Positions 17,666 to 28,114 are shown, numbered from the stretch's first letter. The stretch: 64,000 nt of DNA from Mesorhizobium sp. M3A.F.Ca.ET.080.04.2.1 (GCF_003952525.1 NZ_CP034451.1:3782001-3846000), one strand, 5' to 3'. Numbers and translations are program-made. Notes: a model not told the origin generated them from the sequence alone.

Positions 17666-18972
17666 GAATGAGTTCTCCGGCTAGGAGCTGTTGCAGCAGG
17701 GGTGGCTACATCGCCGGGGATCAAAGCCGCGAGACCTTCCGGCGGCGGCCAGTCGGCATCAGTCGAGGCCTCGGCGCCCGACGCATCCGAGGCCTCATCG
17801 GAGGGCCGACGGACCCAACCGTCGACAATGCGGGAGAGTTCTCGGCGCGGTCGCATCGATCGCATTCGTCGAAGTGCGGTCTGTTCACTGCGAACCAAGC
17901 AAGCCGAACGCGGTGTCCTCGATCGAGGCCTTGATGGGGGGATGATCGACGATCTCTATATTGCTTTGAAGCAGGAAGTTCCGTCGCCATATGTGGTTAT
18001 CCTGGCAGCCAGAATTGAGCGGTTGTCGCAAGCACCAAGGCGGTCGCAATGAGTGCAACGAGGCGGAAGTCTGATCGATGGCTGCGGTTCGATGGCCGCG
18101 CGATCGACAAAATTGAGGTGATGAGTTATCCCTTTTGAAGCCGTTGCTCCCAATTCTGGGATAAGGTAATTGCAGGCGGTCCCAGCAACGTCGGGCGGCC
18201 TTTTTGGTGATCGAATTCATGGGACGACACTCTCGGTCCGTGACGCATCTGCGAATGACTCCGCAAGTTCCGTGCCATCAACGACAAATCTGGCTCTGCT
18301 GAGCGGGTGGTGGAGGCACGAGCGTGGGCTATCCCAAGAGCTTGCCGCAAGGTTGTTCGAAGTTGAGGTGCCGGATAGACCGCAAATATGTCGGGCGGCC
18401 TGGGGTTGGCCAACACGAAGATGCGCAAGTTCAAAAGGACGAGCTGAACCCTTGCCGATATCCATCCGAGGCTGATCTGGAGAAGGTCAAGAACTGCGTC
18501 TTGAAGGCTTCCGCCGCACCGGCAAATGCTAAGCCAAGGTGCTGGGCAAGATGGACAGGGCCATCCAACCCGTCGACTGGACGCTCATTAATGGCGTCGG
18601 TGTGGCTCTGTAGCTGGCGAGAAAAACGCCCTGCTGAAAGACAAAAGCTCGTGTGGCCGGCTCTGAAGGACGGCCAGTGAGGCAGGCGAGGAGAGGCTAT
18701 AGCCCATTCGTGTAGACTGATCTTGTCCCACGGAGGCGGCTAACCACCCCGCCAGACATCATCGAGGGGAGCGCCACTAGGCTTACCCCAAGTGTTGGTC
18801 ATTTCCACCTGGGTGACCTCGGCCAAGTCACCAAGCCGCTTAGAGCAAGCTTTCGAACTGGATGCTCCCCGGGCACATGATCGGCTAGCTGTGAGCTTTC
18901 GGGAGGTTGTCCATTCGGACCGGACCGAGGAGACTGGAGTTACCACGCTTCAGCATCCATCGGAGGATCCGA
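17666..18972. other. Decayed DNA upstream of the IS481-type element
   Basis: About 1.3 kb without a supportable gene. Several short frames on both strands are interrupted by stops. Between 18500 and 18680 a plus-strand frame with internal stops reads AKVLGKMDRAIQPVDWTLIN, which looks like a once-functional coding sequence I cannot name. No clear terminal repeats were found. Confidence 0.4.
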
Positions 18973-19929
18973 ATGAACATCCATAAGAATGCCCGTCTCA
19001 CACCGCTGCGTCGAGAGGAGATGGCGCTGTCGGTGATAGAAGGCGCTTTCTCCAAAGCCCATGCGGCGCGTGTCTACGGCGTGTCGGCCAAGATCGTGGC
19101 GCGCTGGGTCGAGCGCTACAAGTCCGAAGGGCGGGCCGGCATGATCGACCGTTCCTCGCGGCCCGCCCATATGCCGCAGGCCACCGCTGCGTTGATCGCC
19201 GAGCGCATCATGGCGCTGCGGCGGCAACGTTGGACCGGCAAGCACATCGCCCATGAGGTCGGCGTCTCGCCCGCCACCGTTAGCCGGGTTCTCAAGCGTG
19301 CCGGACTGTCGCGGTTGCGGGATATCGAACCGGCCGAGCCGATCCGACGCTACGAGCGCGAGCATCCTGGCGAGATGATCCATATCGATATCAAGAAGCT
19401 CGGTCGTTTCGAGCGCATCGGTCATCGCATTACCGGCAAGCGCACCGGCAATGCCAGCTCGCGCGGCAGCAGTTGGGAGTTCGTCCATGTCTGCATCGAC
19501 GACGCCTCCCGCATCGCCTTCTCGCAGATCCTGCCCGACGAGAAAAAAGAAAGCGCCATCGCCTTCCTCAAGGCGGCGGTGGCCTACTACGCCAGCCTCG
19601 GCGTCACGATAGCCCGCGTCATGACCGACAACGGCTCCTGCTACAGATCAAAGGCCTTCGCCAAGGCCTGCCGCGATCTCGGCCTCAAGCACGTCAGGAC
19701 AAGACCCTATACACCCAAGACCAATGGCAAGGCCGAGCGCTTCATCCAGACAGCACTGCGCGAATGGGCTTATGCCATCGCTTATCCGACTTCAGATCAC
19801 CGCGCCGCAGAGTTGCCGGTCTGGCTGCACAGATACAATTGGCACCGTCCCCACGGGAGCCTAAAGTCCAAAACACCTATCAGTCGCCTCGCTCTAACCG
19901 AGGACAACCTGTTGAGGCTCCACAGCTAG
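18973..19929 (+). mobile_element. IS481-family transposase, apparently intact
   Basis: A 318-residue DDE transposase. The N-terminal part (about 10-120) has two helix-turn-helix segments (AHAARVYGVSAKIVARWVER and HIAHEVGVSPATVSRVLKRA). The integrase core follows with HIDIKKLGRFERIG, VHVCIDDASR (catalytic Asp), VMTDNGSCY (second Asp) and NGKAERFIQTALREW (Glu). Start is ATG 18973 because the frame upstream is not family-like. I could not define its terminal inverted repeats by eye. It sits between decayed DNA and the P450 operon. Confidence 0.88.
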
Positions 19930-19981
19930 CGATCCCACCAGTTGAGTTGCTCCAAGTCGGTGTCTAGCTTTCTACATTCTG

Positions 19982-19997
19982 TGTCCGACGCTGGACA
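19982..19997 (+). promoter_or_regulatory. NifA upstream activator site of the P450 operon
   Basis: TGTCCGACGCTGGACA is an exact TGT-N10-ACA, 84 bp upstream of the -24 element at 20081. Confidence 0.82.
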
Positions 19998-20080
19998 AGA
20001 ATGTTGCAATCCCGACCAGCAAGTCAGCGCAGGCGCCACCTGTTGCCCAGCAAACGGCAAGGATTATCGAAAGACGAATT

Positions 20081-20096
20081 CGGCACGGAGCTTGCA
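20081..20096 (+). promoter_or_regulatory. Sigma-54 -24/-12 promoter of the P450 operon
   Basis: CGGCACGGAGCTTGCA matches the -24/-12 consensus except for the first base and has a perfect TTGCA. It is only 12 bp before the ATG at 20108, so translation probably starts at one of the later ATGs or from a very short leader. Confidence 0.82.
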
Positions 20097-20107
20097 CCAA
20101 CGATTGC

Positions 20108-21373
20108 ATGCAAATGCCGACAGCATCTCATGAACGGTCTCTCGATTCTGGCGCGGTTAAATCGCGGCCGGTTCCAGATCATGTCCCGCCCGAAATGGTG
20201 AGGGACTTCAGCCTGTTTACGTCGCCCGGCATGTTGCCGACCGCTAACGGGGATCCGCATGCAGCGGTTGCTTGCGTTCATGCCGGGCCTCCGATCTTTT
20301 ATTCAACCAGCAACACGCGCGACGGTCGGGGTACCTGGGTCATCACTCGCGCGAGCGACCAGCGCCGGGTGCTGCAGGACACCGAAACGTTTTCCAGCCA
20401 TCGCAGCATCTTCGCCTCTGTGCTCGGCGAGAGCTGGCCGATGATCCCGCTTGAGCTCGATCCGCCATTCCACGGTGTTTTTCGCTCACTGCTCAATCCG
20501 CTGCTTTCGCCAAAGCGGGTAATGGCATTGGAGCCGGCTGTCCGGGAACGAGCGATCAAGCTGATCGACAGGATCGCCGCATCAGGCACGAGCTGCGACA
20601 TCATGAAGGATTTTGCAGTTCCGTTCGCGGTCAATATCTTCCTTCGCTTTATTGGGCTTTCGGACAACGGACTAGAAACATTTGTCGGCTGGGCTAGAGA
20701 TCTGCTCCACGGCGATAAGGAGCAACGACCACCCGCAGCCCGGACGATCGTGGCCTTCATCGACGAACTTGCCACCGAGCGCCGCAAGGAGCCGGTCGAT
20801 GATTTCATGACCTTCATCGTGAAGGCAAAGGTCGAGGGTCGTCTGCTCAGTGACGAAGAAGTCCGTGGCATCGGCGTGCTTGTGTTCGTCGCGGGACTCG
20901 ACACGGTCTCAGCAGCCATATGCTTCGACTTGGCCCATCTCGCGCGCAACCCCAAAGATCAGGAATTGCTACGAAGCGAACCGGACCGGATTGCCGTCGC
21001 TGCGGAAGAATTGCTGCGCGCCTATTCGACCATTCAGATGATCCGAGTGGCAACGAAGGATGTCGACTTCAAAGGCGCGCCGATCCGCAAGGGAGACTAT
21101 GTTTCCTGTGCCACGATGATTGCCAATCGTGACCCGGCGGAATTCGAATGCCCGAATGAGATCGATCTGGCGCGCGAGGACAACCGGCACGCTGCCTTTG
21201 GCTATGGTCCCCATCGTTGTCTTGGCTCACACCTTGCCCGGCGGGAGATTGTCATTGGCCTGGAGGAGTGGCTGGCGCGCATCCCAGCCTTTCGGATCAA
21301 GACAGGGACTGAACCTATCACCTTCGGCGGCCATGTGTTCGGGATCGAGAATCTGATCCTGGACTGGTCCTGA
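20108..21373 (+). CDS. Cytochrome P450 (CYP127-like)
   Basis: Soluble bacterial P450 monooxygenase, 421 residues if ATG 20108 is used; ATG 20114 or 20129 are possible. Features in order: I-helix oxygen-activation motif [10 protein letters not shown] near 258-267, ExxR (EELLR) near 300-304, and the haem-thiolate signature [10 protein letters not shown] near 361-370. It resembles the CYP127-type P450 in the y4vG-y4vJ cluster of Sinorhizobium fredii NGR234. It heads an operon with its own ferredoxin, two reductases/dehydrogenases, a flavin monooxygenase and nifQ. Substrate is unknown; expression in fixing bacteroids is inferred from the promoter. Confidence 0.92.
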   Translation: MQMPTASHERSLDSGAVKSRPVPDHVPPEMVRDFSLFTSPGMLPTANGDPHAAVACVHAGPPIFYSTSNTRDGRGTWVITRASDQRRVLQDTETFSSHRSIFASVLGESWPMIPLELDPPFHGVFRSLLNPLLSPKRVMALEPAVRERAIKLIDRIAASGTSCDIMKDFAVPFAVNIFLRFIGLSDNGLETFVGWARDLLHGDKEQRPPAARTIVAFIDELATERRKEPVDDFMTFIVKAKVEGRLLSDEEVRGIGVLVFVAGLDTVSAAICFDLAHLARNPKDQELLRSEPDRIAVAAEELLRAYSTIQMIRVATKDVDFKGAPIRKGDYVSCATMIANRDPAEFECPNEIDLAREDNRHAAFGYGPHRCLGSHLARREIVIGLEEWLARIPAFRIKTGTEPITFGGHVFGIENLILDWS

Positions 21374-21402
21374 AGTTTCAGCCAACGACATTGGAGTTCG
21401 CT

Positions 21403-22251
21403 ATGCGTGTCGTCGTACATAAAGCCAGATGCCAGGGTCATGCGCGCTGCTGGGCGCGGGCGCCGAGAGTCTTCAAGCTTGATGACGCCGGCTACATCTT
21501 GCCCGGTGATATTGATGTTGCCGATGGGGAGCAACTGCTTGCCTCAAAAGGGGTACGAGCCTGCCCCGAACAAGCTCTGGAAGTTGACGAGCCCCCCGCT
21601 AACTCAGTTGTAGAGAGAGACACACGCAAAGTGCAGACTGGCATCGGGAAGGATAAAACAATCATACAATTCGCGACAGACCCTGTCGACCACGCGAAAA
21701 TTACCGAACTGCGTGACCGAGAGGCGATCCGCAACTGCCTGTATCGGTACTGCCGCGGGATAGACCGCGCCGATGAGGCGGCGCTGCGTAGCGCATACTG
21801 GCCCGAAGCGTATGACAGGCACGGTCCCTATTGCGGACCGGCAGAGGACTTCATCCAATTTGCTCTCGGTCTGCCGGGGCACCGTAACATCCATCAAATC
21901 ACGAACAGCCTGATCGACTTCATCAGTTCAGCAGAGGCCGCGGTCGAGAGCTATTTCACCGCGCTGCAACGCGGACCGGATACAGACCAAGAAATACGTC
22001 AGACGCTGCTTTGCGGCCGTTACTGCGATCTGTTTCAGAAGAGGCAGGACGAGTGGCGAATTGCGGAACGGACAGTCGTCTACGATTGGGTTGAGGAGCA
22101 AATCCCGCCAGCGATTCTTGAGGCAGATAGGTTCGGCCGGCGACAGCCGATTGGAGCACAACATCCAGACGATCCCATCTACCAGTTGCTCAAGGGTCAC
22201 ATCCCCACCGACCAAGATGGCGTCGAGGGTCCCCAACTGGGAGCTGCATAA
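21403..22251 (+). CDS. P450-type ferredoxin fused to a SnoaL-like domain
   Basis: Two domains in 282 residues. Residues 1-65 are a small [3Fe-4S]-type P450 ferredoxin with CQGHARC at about 10-16 and CP near 52. After a short linker, residues 95-240 form a SnoaL/NTF2-like alpha-beta barrel domain ([20 protein letters not shown] and the H-P-containing barrel) of the kind used as a small cyclase, isomerase or hydroxylase scaffold. Start ATG 21403 follows TTGGAG. The fusion suggests that electron supply to the upstream P450 and a further conversion of its product are physically coupled. The reaction is not known. Confidence 0.82.
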   Translation: MRVVVHKARCQGHARCWARAPRVFKLDDAGYILPGDIDVADGEQLLASKGVRACPEQALEVDEPPANSVVERDTRKVQTGIGKDKTIIQFATDPVDHAKITELRDREAIRNCLYRYCRGIDRADEAALRSAYWPEAYDRHGPYCGPAEDFIQFALGLPGHRNIHQITNSLIDFISSAEAAVESYFTALQRGPDTDQEIRQTLLCGRYCDLFQKRQDEWRIAERTVVYDWVEEQIPPAILEADRFGRRQPIGAQHPDDPIYQLLKGHIPTDQDGVEGPQLGAA

Positions 22252-22399
22252 GTGGGTAGAAATGGAGGATGAGCGCCCTACGGGAACGACATCTGTGTGG
22301 GGCCGCAACTGGCGGTCACTGCAACGATTTGGCTCGGCCCTTCATTCCGCCCAAGGTTGATGGGCTGAGATCACAAGCGGTCATCGTGGAGAAGCTCTC

Positions 22400-24001
22400 G
22401 TGAAACTGGCAGCACGCACCGTAATCATCACAGGCGCTGCGGGCGGGATCGGCCGTGCCCTGGTCGATATCCTTGCCGCGGACGGAGACACTGTAGTTGC
22501 GGTGGACCTTCCGGGCAGTGGTGTGGTTGAACTGGCTCGGGATCTCGGGTCGCCGCACGTCGGTCTGGAGTGCGATGTGTCGCGAGAGAAGGACATGCTC
22601 TCACTTTTCGGCCAGGTCGAAGCACGGTTCGCGCAAATCGATGTCCTCATCAACAATGCGGCGGTTGGACCCACGATGGATAGGATCATCGACACCGCTG
22701 TCGATACCTTCCGACGCGGCGTGACAGTGAACCTTATTGGGCCATTCGTTATGGCCCGGGAAGCGGCGCGGCGCATGAAGCCGGGCGGTGCGATCGTCAA
22801 TGTGGCTTCGATGGCGGGCGTGGTCGGCAATCCCAGGCGCAACGCCTACGCAGCCTCGAAAGCTGGCGTGATCTCGTTGACAAAGTCCCTTGCATGCGAG
22901 TGGGCTATGCGAGGAATCCGCGTCACGGCGGTGGCGCCGGGCTCCGTCCGCACCCCAATGGTCACAGAACTGGCACGCGCTGGCAAAATGGACCTCGCGG
23001 CGATACGCCGCCGCGTGCCGATGGGGCGCTTGGCTCGCCCCGACGAGATCGCCAGGGTCGTGCGTTTTCTGAGCAGCACGCAGGCGCGCTACATCACCGG
23101 CTCGGTGCTGGCAGTCGACGGAGGCTGGATGTCATTCAACCAGCCGGGGGATGCTCACCCGCCGGTGGATGGTGCGCTCCAAGCCGAGCTCTCCTGTCCG
23201 GCCGAATGCACAGATGCGCGAATCGTGCTCGTCACCGGTGGCGCAAAAAGCATTGGCGCGGCCGTCGCTCGCCGCTTTGCCGCGAACGGCGACACCGTCG
23301 TGATTGCTGATAAAGATGGCACTGCAGCGGCAGAGCTGGCTACATCGCTCCCCGGCAAGCATCTGGCGAAATCGCTGGACGTGGCCGTCGAGAGCGATGT
23401 GGTGTCGATGTTCGAAGAACTGAGGGGACGCTTCGGGTATATCGATGTTCTGGTCAATAGTGCTGATACCGCCGACAGGATTGTGCCTGCGATCGAGCAA
23501 CTGTCGAAACAGCTCGAACACGTCCTGGATGTCAACCTTACCGGCGCCTTCACCTGCGCGCGCGAAGCGATCAAGGCTATGCGCCCGGGCGGCGTGATCC
23601 TCAATCTCGGGTCGATCGACAGCTTTCTGCCGTTCGCGCCGCGCCATGCCTACGGCGCCTCCAAGGCGGGGATGGATATGCTGACCCGTTGCATGGCGGC
23701 CGAACTCGGGCCGGTCGGAATTCGGACAGCCACCGTCGCTCCTGGCCACATCCGCACGCCCGCACTTGCTCAGTTGGCCAAAGCCGGCCGCATCGACCTG
23801 ACAGCAATCGGACGACGCATCCCCATGGGCAGGATGGGACGGCCAGAAGACGTCGCAGATGCATCGTTCTTCCTTGCTTCGTCTGACGCCTCATACATCA
23901 ACGGCTCGATCCTCTACGTGGACGGCGGCTGGACCTCGTTCGGTGATGCGGGAAACGCCAGCGAACTCTATGACGAATGTTTTGCGGAGGCCGCAGGTTA
24001 A
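22400..24001 (+). CDS. Tandem short-chain dehydrogenase/reductase fusion
   Basis: One 533-residue protein containing two complete SDR domains. The first has TGAAGGIG at residues 12-19 and the catalytic YAASK near 151; the second starts near residue 275 with TGGAKSIG and has YGASK near 418. Each ends in the family GSxLxVDGGW segment. Start is GTG 22400 behind GGAGAAGCTCTC. It resembles the double-length y4vI of NGR234. The P450, ferredoxin and a monooxygenase flank it, so it probably oxidises or reduces hydroxyl/keto groups on the same small molecule; both substrate and order of steps are inference. Confidence 0.88.
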   Translation: MKLAARTVIITGAAGGIGRALVDILAADGDTVVAVDLPGSGVVELARDLGSPHVGLECDVSREKDMLSLFGQVEARFAQIDVLINNAAVGPTMDRIIDTAVDTFRRGVTVNLIGPFVMAREAARRMKPGGAIVNVASMAGVVGNPRRNAYAASKAGVISLTKSLACEWAMRGIRVTAVAPGSVRTPMVTELARAGKMDLAAIRRRVPMGRLARPDEIARVVRFLSSTQARYITGSVLAVDGGWMSFNQPGDAHPPVDGALQAELSCPAECTDARIVLVTGGAKSIGAAVARRFAANGDTVVIADKDGTAAAELATSLPGKHLAKSLDVAVESDVVSMFEELRGRFGYIDVLVNSADTADRIVPAIEQLSKQLEHVLDVNLTGAFTCAREAIKAMRPGGVILNLGSIDSFLPFAPRHAYGASKAGMDMLTRCMAAELGPVGIRTATVAPGHIRTPALAQLAKAGRIDLTAIGRRIPMGRMGRPEDVADASFFLASSDASYINGSILYVDGGWTSFGDAGNASELYDECFAEAAG

Positions 24002-24139
24002 TTGCCAGGCCTTCGCAGGGCGACCGGCCGAGCATTATGAAGCCTCGGCTCCACGACGCACCTGAGGTGCTTGAGATCCAAGCATGTGCATGCCGAGCAC
24101 ATTCCCGGTCGGCTGACGTGTCTATAACGAGGAGAAATC

Positions 24140-25192
24140 ATGGAATTTGCCACTTTCATTCTGGCCGCCCAGCGTGGCTATCACCAATCCTCAGAAAGCG
24201 TCATCCGCAACTCCATCGAACAGGCCGTCGCTTCGGAGCAGGCTGGGTTCAACACCGCGTGGTTTGCTGAGCACCACTTCAACAATTACAGCCTCATACC
24301 ATCCCCGCTGATGATGGTGGCGCACTGCGCCGGCTTGACAAGCACGATTCGCCTGGGCACTGCCGTCTGCGTGCTGCCGCTTTACCAACCGCAGCGCCTG
24401 CTGTCCGAGATCGGCTTCGCCGACATCGTTGCGAACGGCCGTCTCGAGCTCGGCGTAGGCTTGGGATACCAGCAGTTCGAGTTCGAACGGTTCGGCGTGG
24501 ACATCGATGAGGCGCCGGCCGTCTTTTCGGAATACCTGGACATCATTCTCAAGGGCCTCAACCAAAACGTCTTCGAACACGACGGCCAGTATGAGAAGAT
24601 CCCCCCAACAGCGATTTCGGTCCGCACAGTCCAGCAGCCGACGCCGCCTATCTGGATCGCTGGCGGAGCCGCACGGATGGCTCGGGCCTACCGCGAGGGG
24701 CACAATTTTTTTGTCACAGCCTTCCACGACGGCTTAGAGACTTTGACCACACTGCGTGAATCAGTCGAGAGGGCGGCGGCATCCGAGGAAAAGAACGTCA
24801 CCGACGTCAAGATATCGCTGCTGCGCTGCTGCTATGCCAGCCACGACGAGTTGGAGATCAACAGCTATCTCGACAATGCCCGCTTCCAGCGCCGGCTTTC
24901 TGAAGCCCTGCATCAGCGCCGCCAACAGAGCCACGATGGCTACCTGCTGCAGGAGACACCGACCCAGCAGGATCTGTCCTTCGAGACCATGCGCAAAAAT
25001 TTGCCGATTGGCAGCGTAAATCGCGTGATTGATCGCCTGCTGGAAGAGATCGATATCTTGAAACCGGACCAGATCGCAGTTCAGACTCAATTGGGCGACT
25101 TCGACCAAAAGACGATGCTGCGCCAGATCGAGCTCTGGGGCGACAAGATCATCCCTGCGGTCAACAAGGCGCTTTGTCATGCCGGAAGCTGA
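24140..25192 (+). CDS. Luciferase-like flavin monooxygenase (y4vJ-like)
   Basis: Bacterial luciferase-family (LLM) monooxygenase using reduced FMN, 350 residues. Family features include the N-terminal MEFATFILAAQRGYHQSSES, WFAEHHFNNYSLIPSPLMM and the GRLELGVGLGYQQFEFERFG flavin-binding region near 95-115, then PPIWIAGGAARMARAYREG. Start ATG 24140 follows GAGGAGAAAT. Fourth gene of the P450 operon; its end overlaps nifQ by 14 bp. Resembles y4vJ of NGR234. Substrate unknown. Confidence 0.9.
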   Translation: MEFATFILAAQRGYHQSSESVIRNSIEQAVASEQAGFNTAWFAEHHFNNYSLIPSPLMMVAHCAGLTSTIRLGTAVCVLPLYQPQRLLSEIGFADIVANGRLELGVGLGYQQFEFERFGVDIDEAPAVFSEYLDIILKGLNQNVFEHDGQYEKIPPTAISVRTVQQPTPPIWIAGGAARMARAYREGHNFFVTAFHDGLETLTTLRESVERAAASEEKNVTDVKISLLRCCYASHDELEINSYLDNARFQRRLSEALHQRRQQSHDGYLLQETPTQQDLSFETMRKNLPIGSVNRVIDRLLEEIDILKPDQIAVQTQLGDFDQKTMLRQIELWGDKIIPAVNKALCHAGS

Positions 25193-25805
25193 AGCCGGCC
25201 GTTACGATGATGGCTGCCTATCCAGCGCGCAATGGCGTGGGTCCGAGCTAGGGAGGAGCTTCGATCAGCATGTGCTGCCCTGCGTACATTCACGTTCGCT
25301 TGAGGAGGTCCAGGCGGGCGAGGTGTTGGCGACGGAGGGGACAGGCCTTTCGTCTGTCGAATTGCGTGATGTCTTGGCCGCAACTTTCCCGTCTACCTCC
25401 AGCAGCGTATTCGCTTTGGAGGAGTTGAGCGAGCCCGAGCCGGAACTGGAAGAGGAGCTGCTACGCCGGCTGCTGCTAGCGCATGCTGCGCCGGCCGACC
25501 CGGCGAGCGGCCGCTTGGCCAAGATCATCGCCCGGCGTGCGATGCGCACGGACCATCTTTGGCGGGATCTTGGCCTCTCAAATCGCGCTGAGCTCAGCCG
25601 CCTGCTTGCCAGACATTTTCCCGCGCTGGCGGCAGGCAACACAGAAAACATGAAATGGAAAAAGTACTTTTACCGCAAGCTGTGTGAGGCCGAAGGCTTT
25701 TCGTCATGCACTGCACCCAGTTGTCGGGAATGCCAGGACTTCGAAAGCTGCTTCGGCCCGGAGGAAGTTGAGAGTCGCCTCTCGCCGACCAGGAATGCCG
25801 GTTAG
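25179..25805 (+). CDS. nifQ: Molybdenum donor protein NifQ
   Basis: NifQ supplies a molybdenum-iron-sulfur precursor for FeMo-cofactor assembly. The 208-residue product carries the family signature C-X4-C-X2-C-X5-C near its C-terminus (CTAPSCRECQDFESC, about 182-196) and the preceding MKWKKYFYRKLCEAEGF helix. Its start overlaps the end of the monooxygenase gene, and its stop codon overlaps that of rpoN on the other strand by three bases (TTAG at 25802-25805). Placement last in a P450 operon explains how a nif gene can depend on that promoter. Confidence 0.93.
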   Translation: MPEAEAGRYDDGCLSSAQWRGSELGRSFDQHVLPCVHSRSLEEVQAGEVLATEGTGLSSVELRDVLAATFPSTSSSVFALEELSEPEPELEEELLRRLLLAHAAPADPASGRLAKIIARRAMRTDHLWRDLGLSNRAELSRLLARHFPALAAGNTENMKWKKYFYRKLCEAEGFSSCTAPSCRECQDFESCFGPEEVESRLSPTRNAG

Positions 25806-27235
25806 TCACTTCGCTTGATCGCAGCTGCGGACAAACGCTTATCGCGGCGCCGTAGTATGGAGGAAGGGATGTTCATCGCCTCGCGATATTTGGTGACGGT
25901 ACGGCGAGCGACATTGATGCCGGTCTGCTTGAGCTGAGCAACGATGTCTTCGTCGGAAAGTACCTTGTCGAGCGATTCTTCGGCGATGATTGCCTTGATC
26001 CGATGGCGGACAGATTTGGCGGAGTGCGCGTCGCCGCCCTCGCAGGATGCGATTGTCGCTGTGAAAAAATACTTCAGCTCGAACACCCCGCGCGGAGTTA
26101 ACATGTACCTGTTCGAAGCCACCCGGCTTACCGTCGACTGGTGCATTTTGATCCCGTCAGCGACATTTTTGAGACAGAGAGGCCGCAGATGGGCGACGCC
26201 GTGTGTAAAAAAGGCATCCTGCTGGCGCACGATTTCGGTCGCAACCTTAAGGATCGTCTTAGCGCGCTGCTCGAGGCAGCTGATCAGCCAGTTCCCTTTT
26301 TCCTGGCAATGGTCGAGAAACGCTTTGCCTTCCGGATTTTGATTGGTCAGCTGCGAGATTTCGGCGACATAGGTGTGGTTGATCAACACTTTGGGCAGCG
26401 TGGCCGGATCAAGCTCCACCCGCCATCCACCTTCGGACTTGGGCATTACCCAGACGTCCGGTACGATGGTTTCCGGCGTCCCGGACTGGAACCGGTCTCC
26501 AGGCTTGGGATCGAGCGCGCGGATTTCGTTCCTCATGTCGAGGAGATCCTCCTCGTCGACTCCGCAACGCTGCTTCAATCCCTGAAAATCCCCCCGTGCA
26601 AGCATCTCGAGATTGGCGACCAAAGCTGCCATAGCCGGGTCGAACCGGTCTTGCTGGCGCAGCTGAATCTCCAGGCATTCGCTGAGAGTTCGCGCAAAAA
26701 TCCCCGGCGGATCAAATTGCTGCAAGATTCCGATGACCCGTTCCACATCAGCTTGCCGAACGTTTAACCTCCTGGCCAGATCGAAAAGGTTTACCTGAAG
26801 ATAGCCAGTGTCCTCCAGATGGGCGGCGAGCTGTCCGGCAATCAGCCGCTCCTGGGGGGTGAACGGGGTGAGGGCGACCTGGCGGGCGACATGGTCGTGC
26901 AATGTTTCGGTGTGGGCGGTAAACTCCTCGACGGCAGGTCGATCGTTGCCGCTACTGCGTTGCGACTTCCATTGCCCGCGCCCGCCAGACGGCCCGCCAA
27001 TGGGCGATTCGCCGATTTCGCTTCTGCTTTGACTGCTCCGCTGATCCACCCCTGACAGCGGCGAATCGTCGTCAAACGGGTCAGGCTTCAAAACGGGGTT
27101 CCTCTCGAGTGCCTGCTGCACGAGCTGATGGAGTTCAGTATGCGTCAATCGCAGCAAGCGAATAGCTTCAATGGCTTGAGGCGATAAGACCATACGTTGC
27201 TTCTGGCGTTGAAGCAGGCTTGCTGAGAGATGCAT
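25802..27235 (-). CDS. rpoN: Sigma-54 factor RpoN (symbiotic copy)
   Basis: RNA polymerase sigma-54, which recognises -24/-12 promoters and needs NifA-type activators. The 477-residue product has the Gln/Leu-rich activator-responsive region I (LSASLLQRQKQRMVLSPQAI), an acidic linker, the core-binding domain, the HTH region (MHQSTVSRVASNRYMLTPRG) and the RpoN box ARRTVTKYRE at 443-452. M. loti R7A has a symbiotic rpoN2 essential for fixation, and this gene is in the same context. It follows prxS on the minus strand and ends tail-to-tail with nifQ. Probably co-transcribed with prxS. Confidence 0.96.
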   Translation of the reverse strand: MHLSASLLQRQKQRMVLSPQAIEAIRLLRLTHTELHQLVQQALERNPVLKPDPFDDDSPLSGVDQRSSQSRSEIGESPIGGPSGGRGQWKSQRSSGNDRPAVEEFTAHTETLHDHVARQVALTPFTPQERLIAGQLAAHLEDTGYLQVNLFDLARRLNVRQADVERVIGILQQFDPPGIFARTLSECLEIQLRQQDRFDPAMAALVANLEMLARGDFQGLKQRCGVDEEDLLDMRNEIRALDPKPGDRFQSGTPETIVPDVWVMPKSEGGWRVELDPATLPKVLINHTYVAEISQLTNQNPEGKAFLDHCQEKGNWLISCLEQRAKTILKVATEIVRQQDAFFTHGVAHLRPLCLKNVADGIKMHQSTVSRVASNRYMLTPRGVFELKYFFTATIASCEGGDAHSAKSVRHRIKAIIAEESLDKVLSDEDIVAQLKQTGINVARRTVTKYREAMNIPSSILRRRDKRLSAAAIKRSD

Positions 27236-27303
27236 GTTGAACCGTAATCTGCCGAGGATGCTCTAGTGTGTGCTTGGGTTGTGTGAGACTTGCCACTTCT
27301 GGG

Positions 27304-27837
27304 TCATGCCGCCGCCTTCAGTTTGTCGAGAACGTTTTGCGGGGATGAAACGCCATAGGGGTCCGTCTCGCAGTTGTCACAGAAGCCTTCCTCCTCGAAC
27401 CACTGCTCCACCACGCCATCGTCGATCAGAGCGGCGTATCGCCAGGAGCGCATGCCAAAGCCCAGATTGTCCTTCGCGACCAGCATGCCCATTTTGCGCG
27501 TGAACTCGCCCGACCCGTCTGGGATCAGCTCGATCTTCTGCAGCCCCAAGGACTTTCCCCACGCATTCATGACGAAAGCATCGTTGACCGAGACGCAGTA
27601 GATCGCGTCAATTCGCAGTTCCAGAAATTGATCATAGAGTTTTTCGAAATCGGGCAGTTGGAAGGTCGAGCAGGTCGGGGTGAAGGCGCCAGGCAGCGAG
27701 AACAGGATGACGCGCTTGCCCCCGAAATAATCGTCGGAGGTCTTGTTCTCCCACCGATAAGGATTTGGCCCCCCGATCGACTCATCGCGAACACGCGTGC
27801 GAAAGGTCACGAGAGGAACGTTCTTTCTGTCGGTCAT
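27304..27837 (-). CDS. prxS: Peroxiredoxin PrxS
   Basis: Thiol peroxidase of the Prx5/glutaredoxin-dependent type, 177 residues. The peroxidatic cysteine lies in PGAFTPTCSTFQLPDF (Cys near 56), and other cysteines are at VSVNDA-upstream YCVS and in EGFCDNCETDPYG. In Rhizobium etli prxS is co-expressed with rpoN2 in bacteroids and protects against peroxide; the same gene pair is seen here. Transcribed from a sigma-54 promoter 260 bp upstream, leaving a long untranslated leader. Confidence 0.93.
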   Translation of the reverse strand: MTDRKNVPLVTFRTRVRDESIGGPNPYRWENKTSDDYFGGKRVILFSLPGAFTPTCSTFQLPDFEKLYDQFLELRIDAIYCVSVNDAFVMNAWGKSLGLQKIELIPDGSGEFTRKMGMLVAKDNLGFGMRSWRYAALIDDGVVEQWFEEEGFCDNCETDPYGVSSPQNVLDKLKAAA

Positions 27838-28098
27838 TGATTTGCTCCCAGGCCAAAGTGGTACGGTGCATTTTTCGGTTAAACTGAAGCGGCATCGACT
27901 TCGGTCGACAGTTCCGGCAGCCTCGCGCCTTGGCGTGGTTGCCTCGGACCGGTCTTGTGCAAGACCGCCCCCGAGCAGGCACGTTTAAAGGCGACGAGCT
28001 TCCGCGGAGACGGGGAATTTCGCTCGCGTGCTTTATCGAGCTTTGAGAGGTAGGCATGGTCTGCAACCGTGATTTTGACTGCGTTCTATCGACCGAGT

Positions 28099-28114
28099 CG
28101 CAAGCGCCATGCCA
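28099..28114 (-). promoter_or_regulatory. Sigma-54 -24/-12 promoter of prxS-rpoN
   Basis: Minus strand TGGCATGGCGCTTGCG matches TGGCAY-N5-TTGC exactly. Transcription would start near 28087, about 250 nt before the prxS ATG. Confidence 0.85.
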
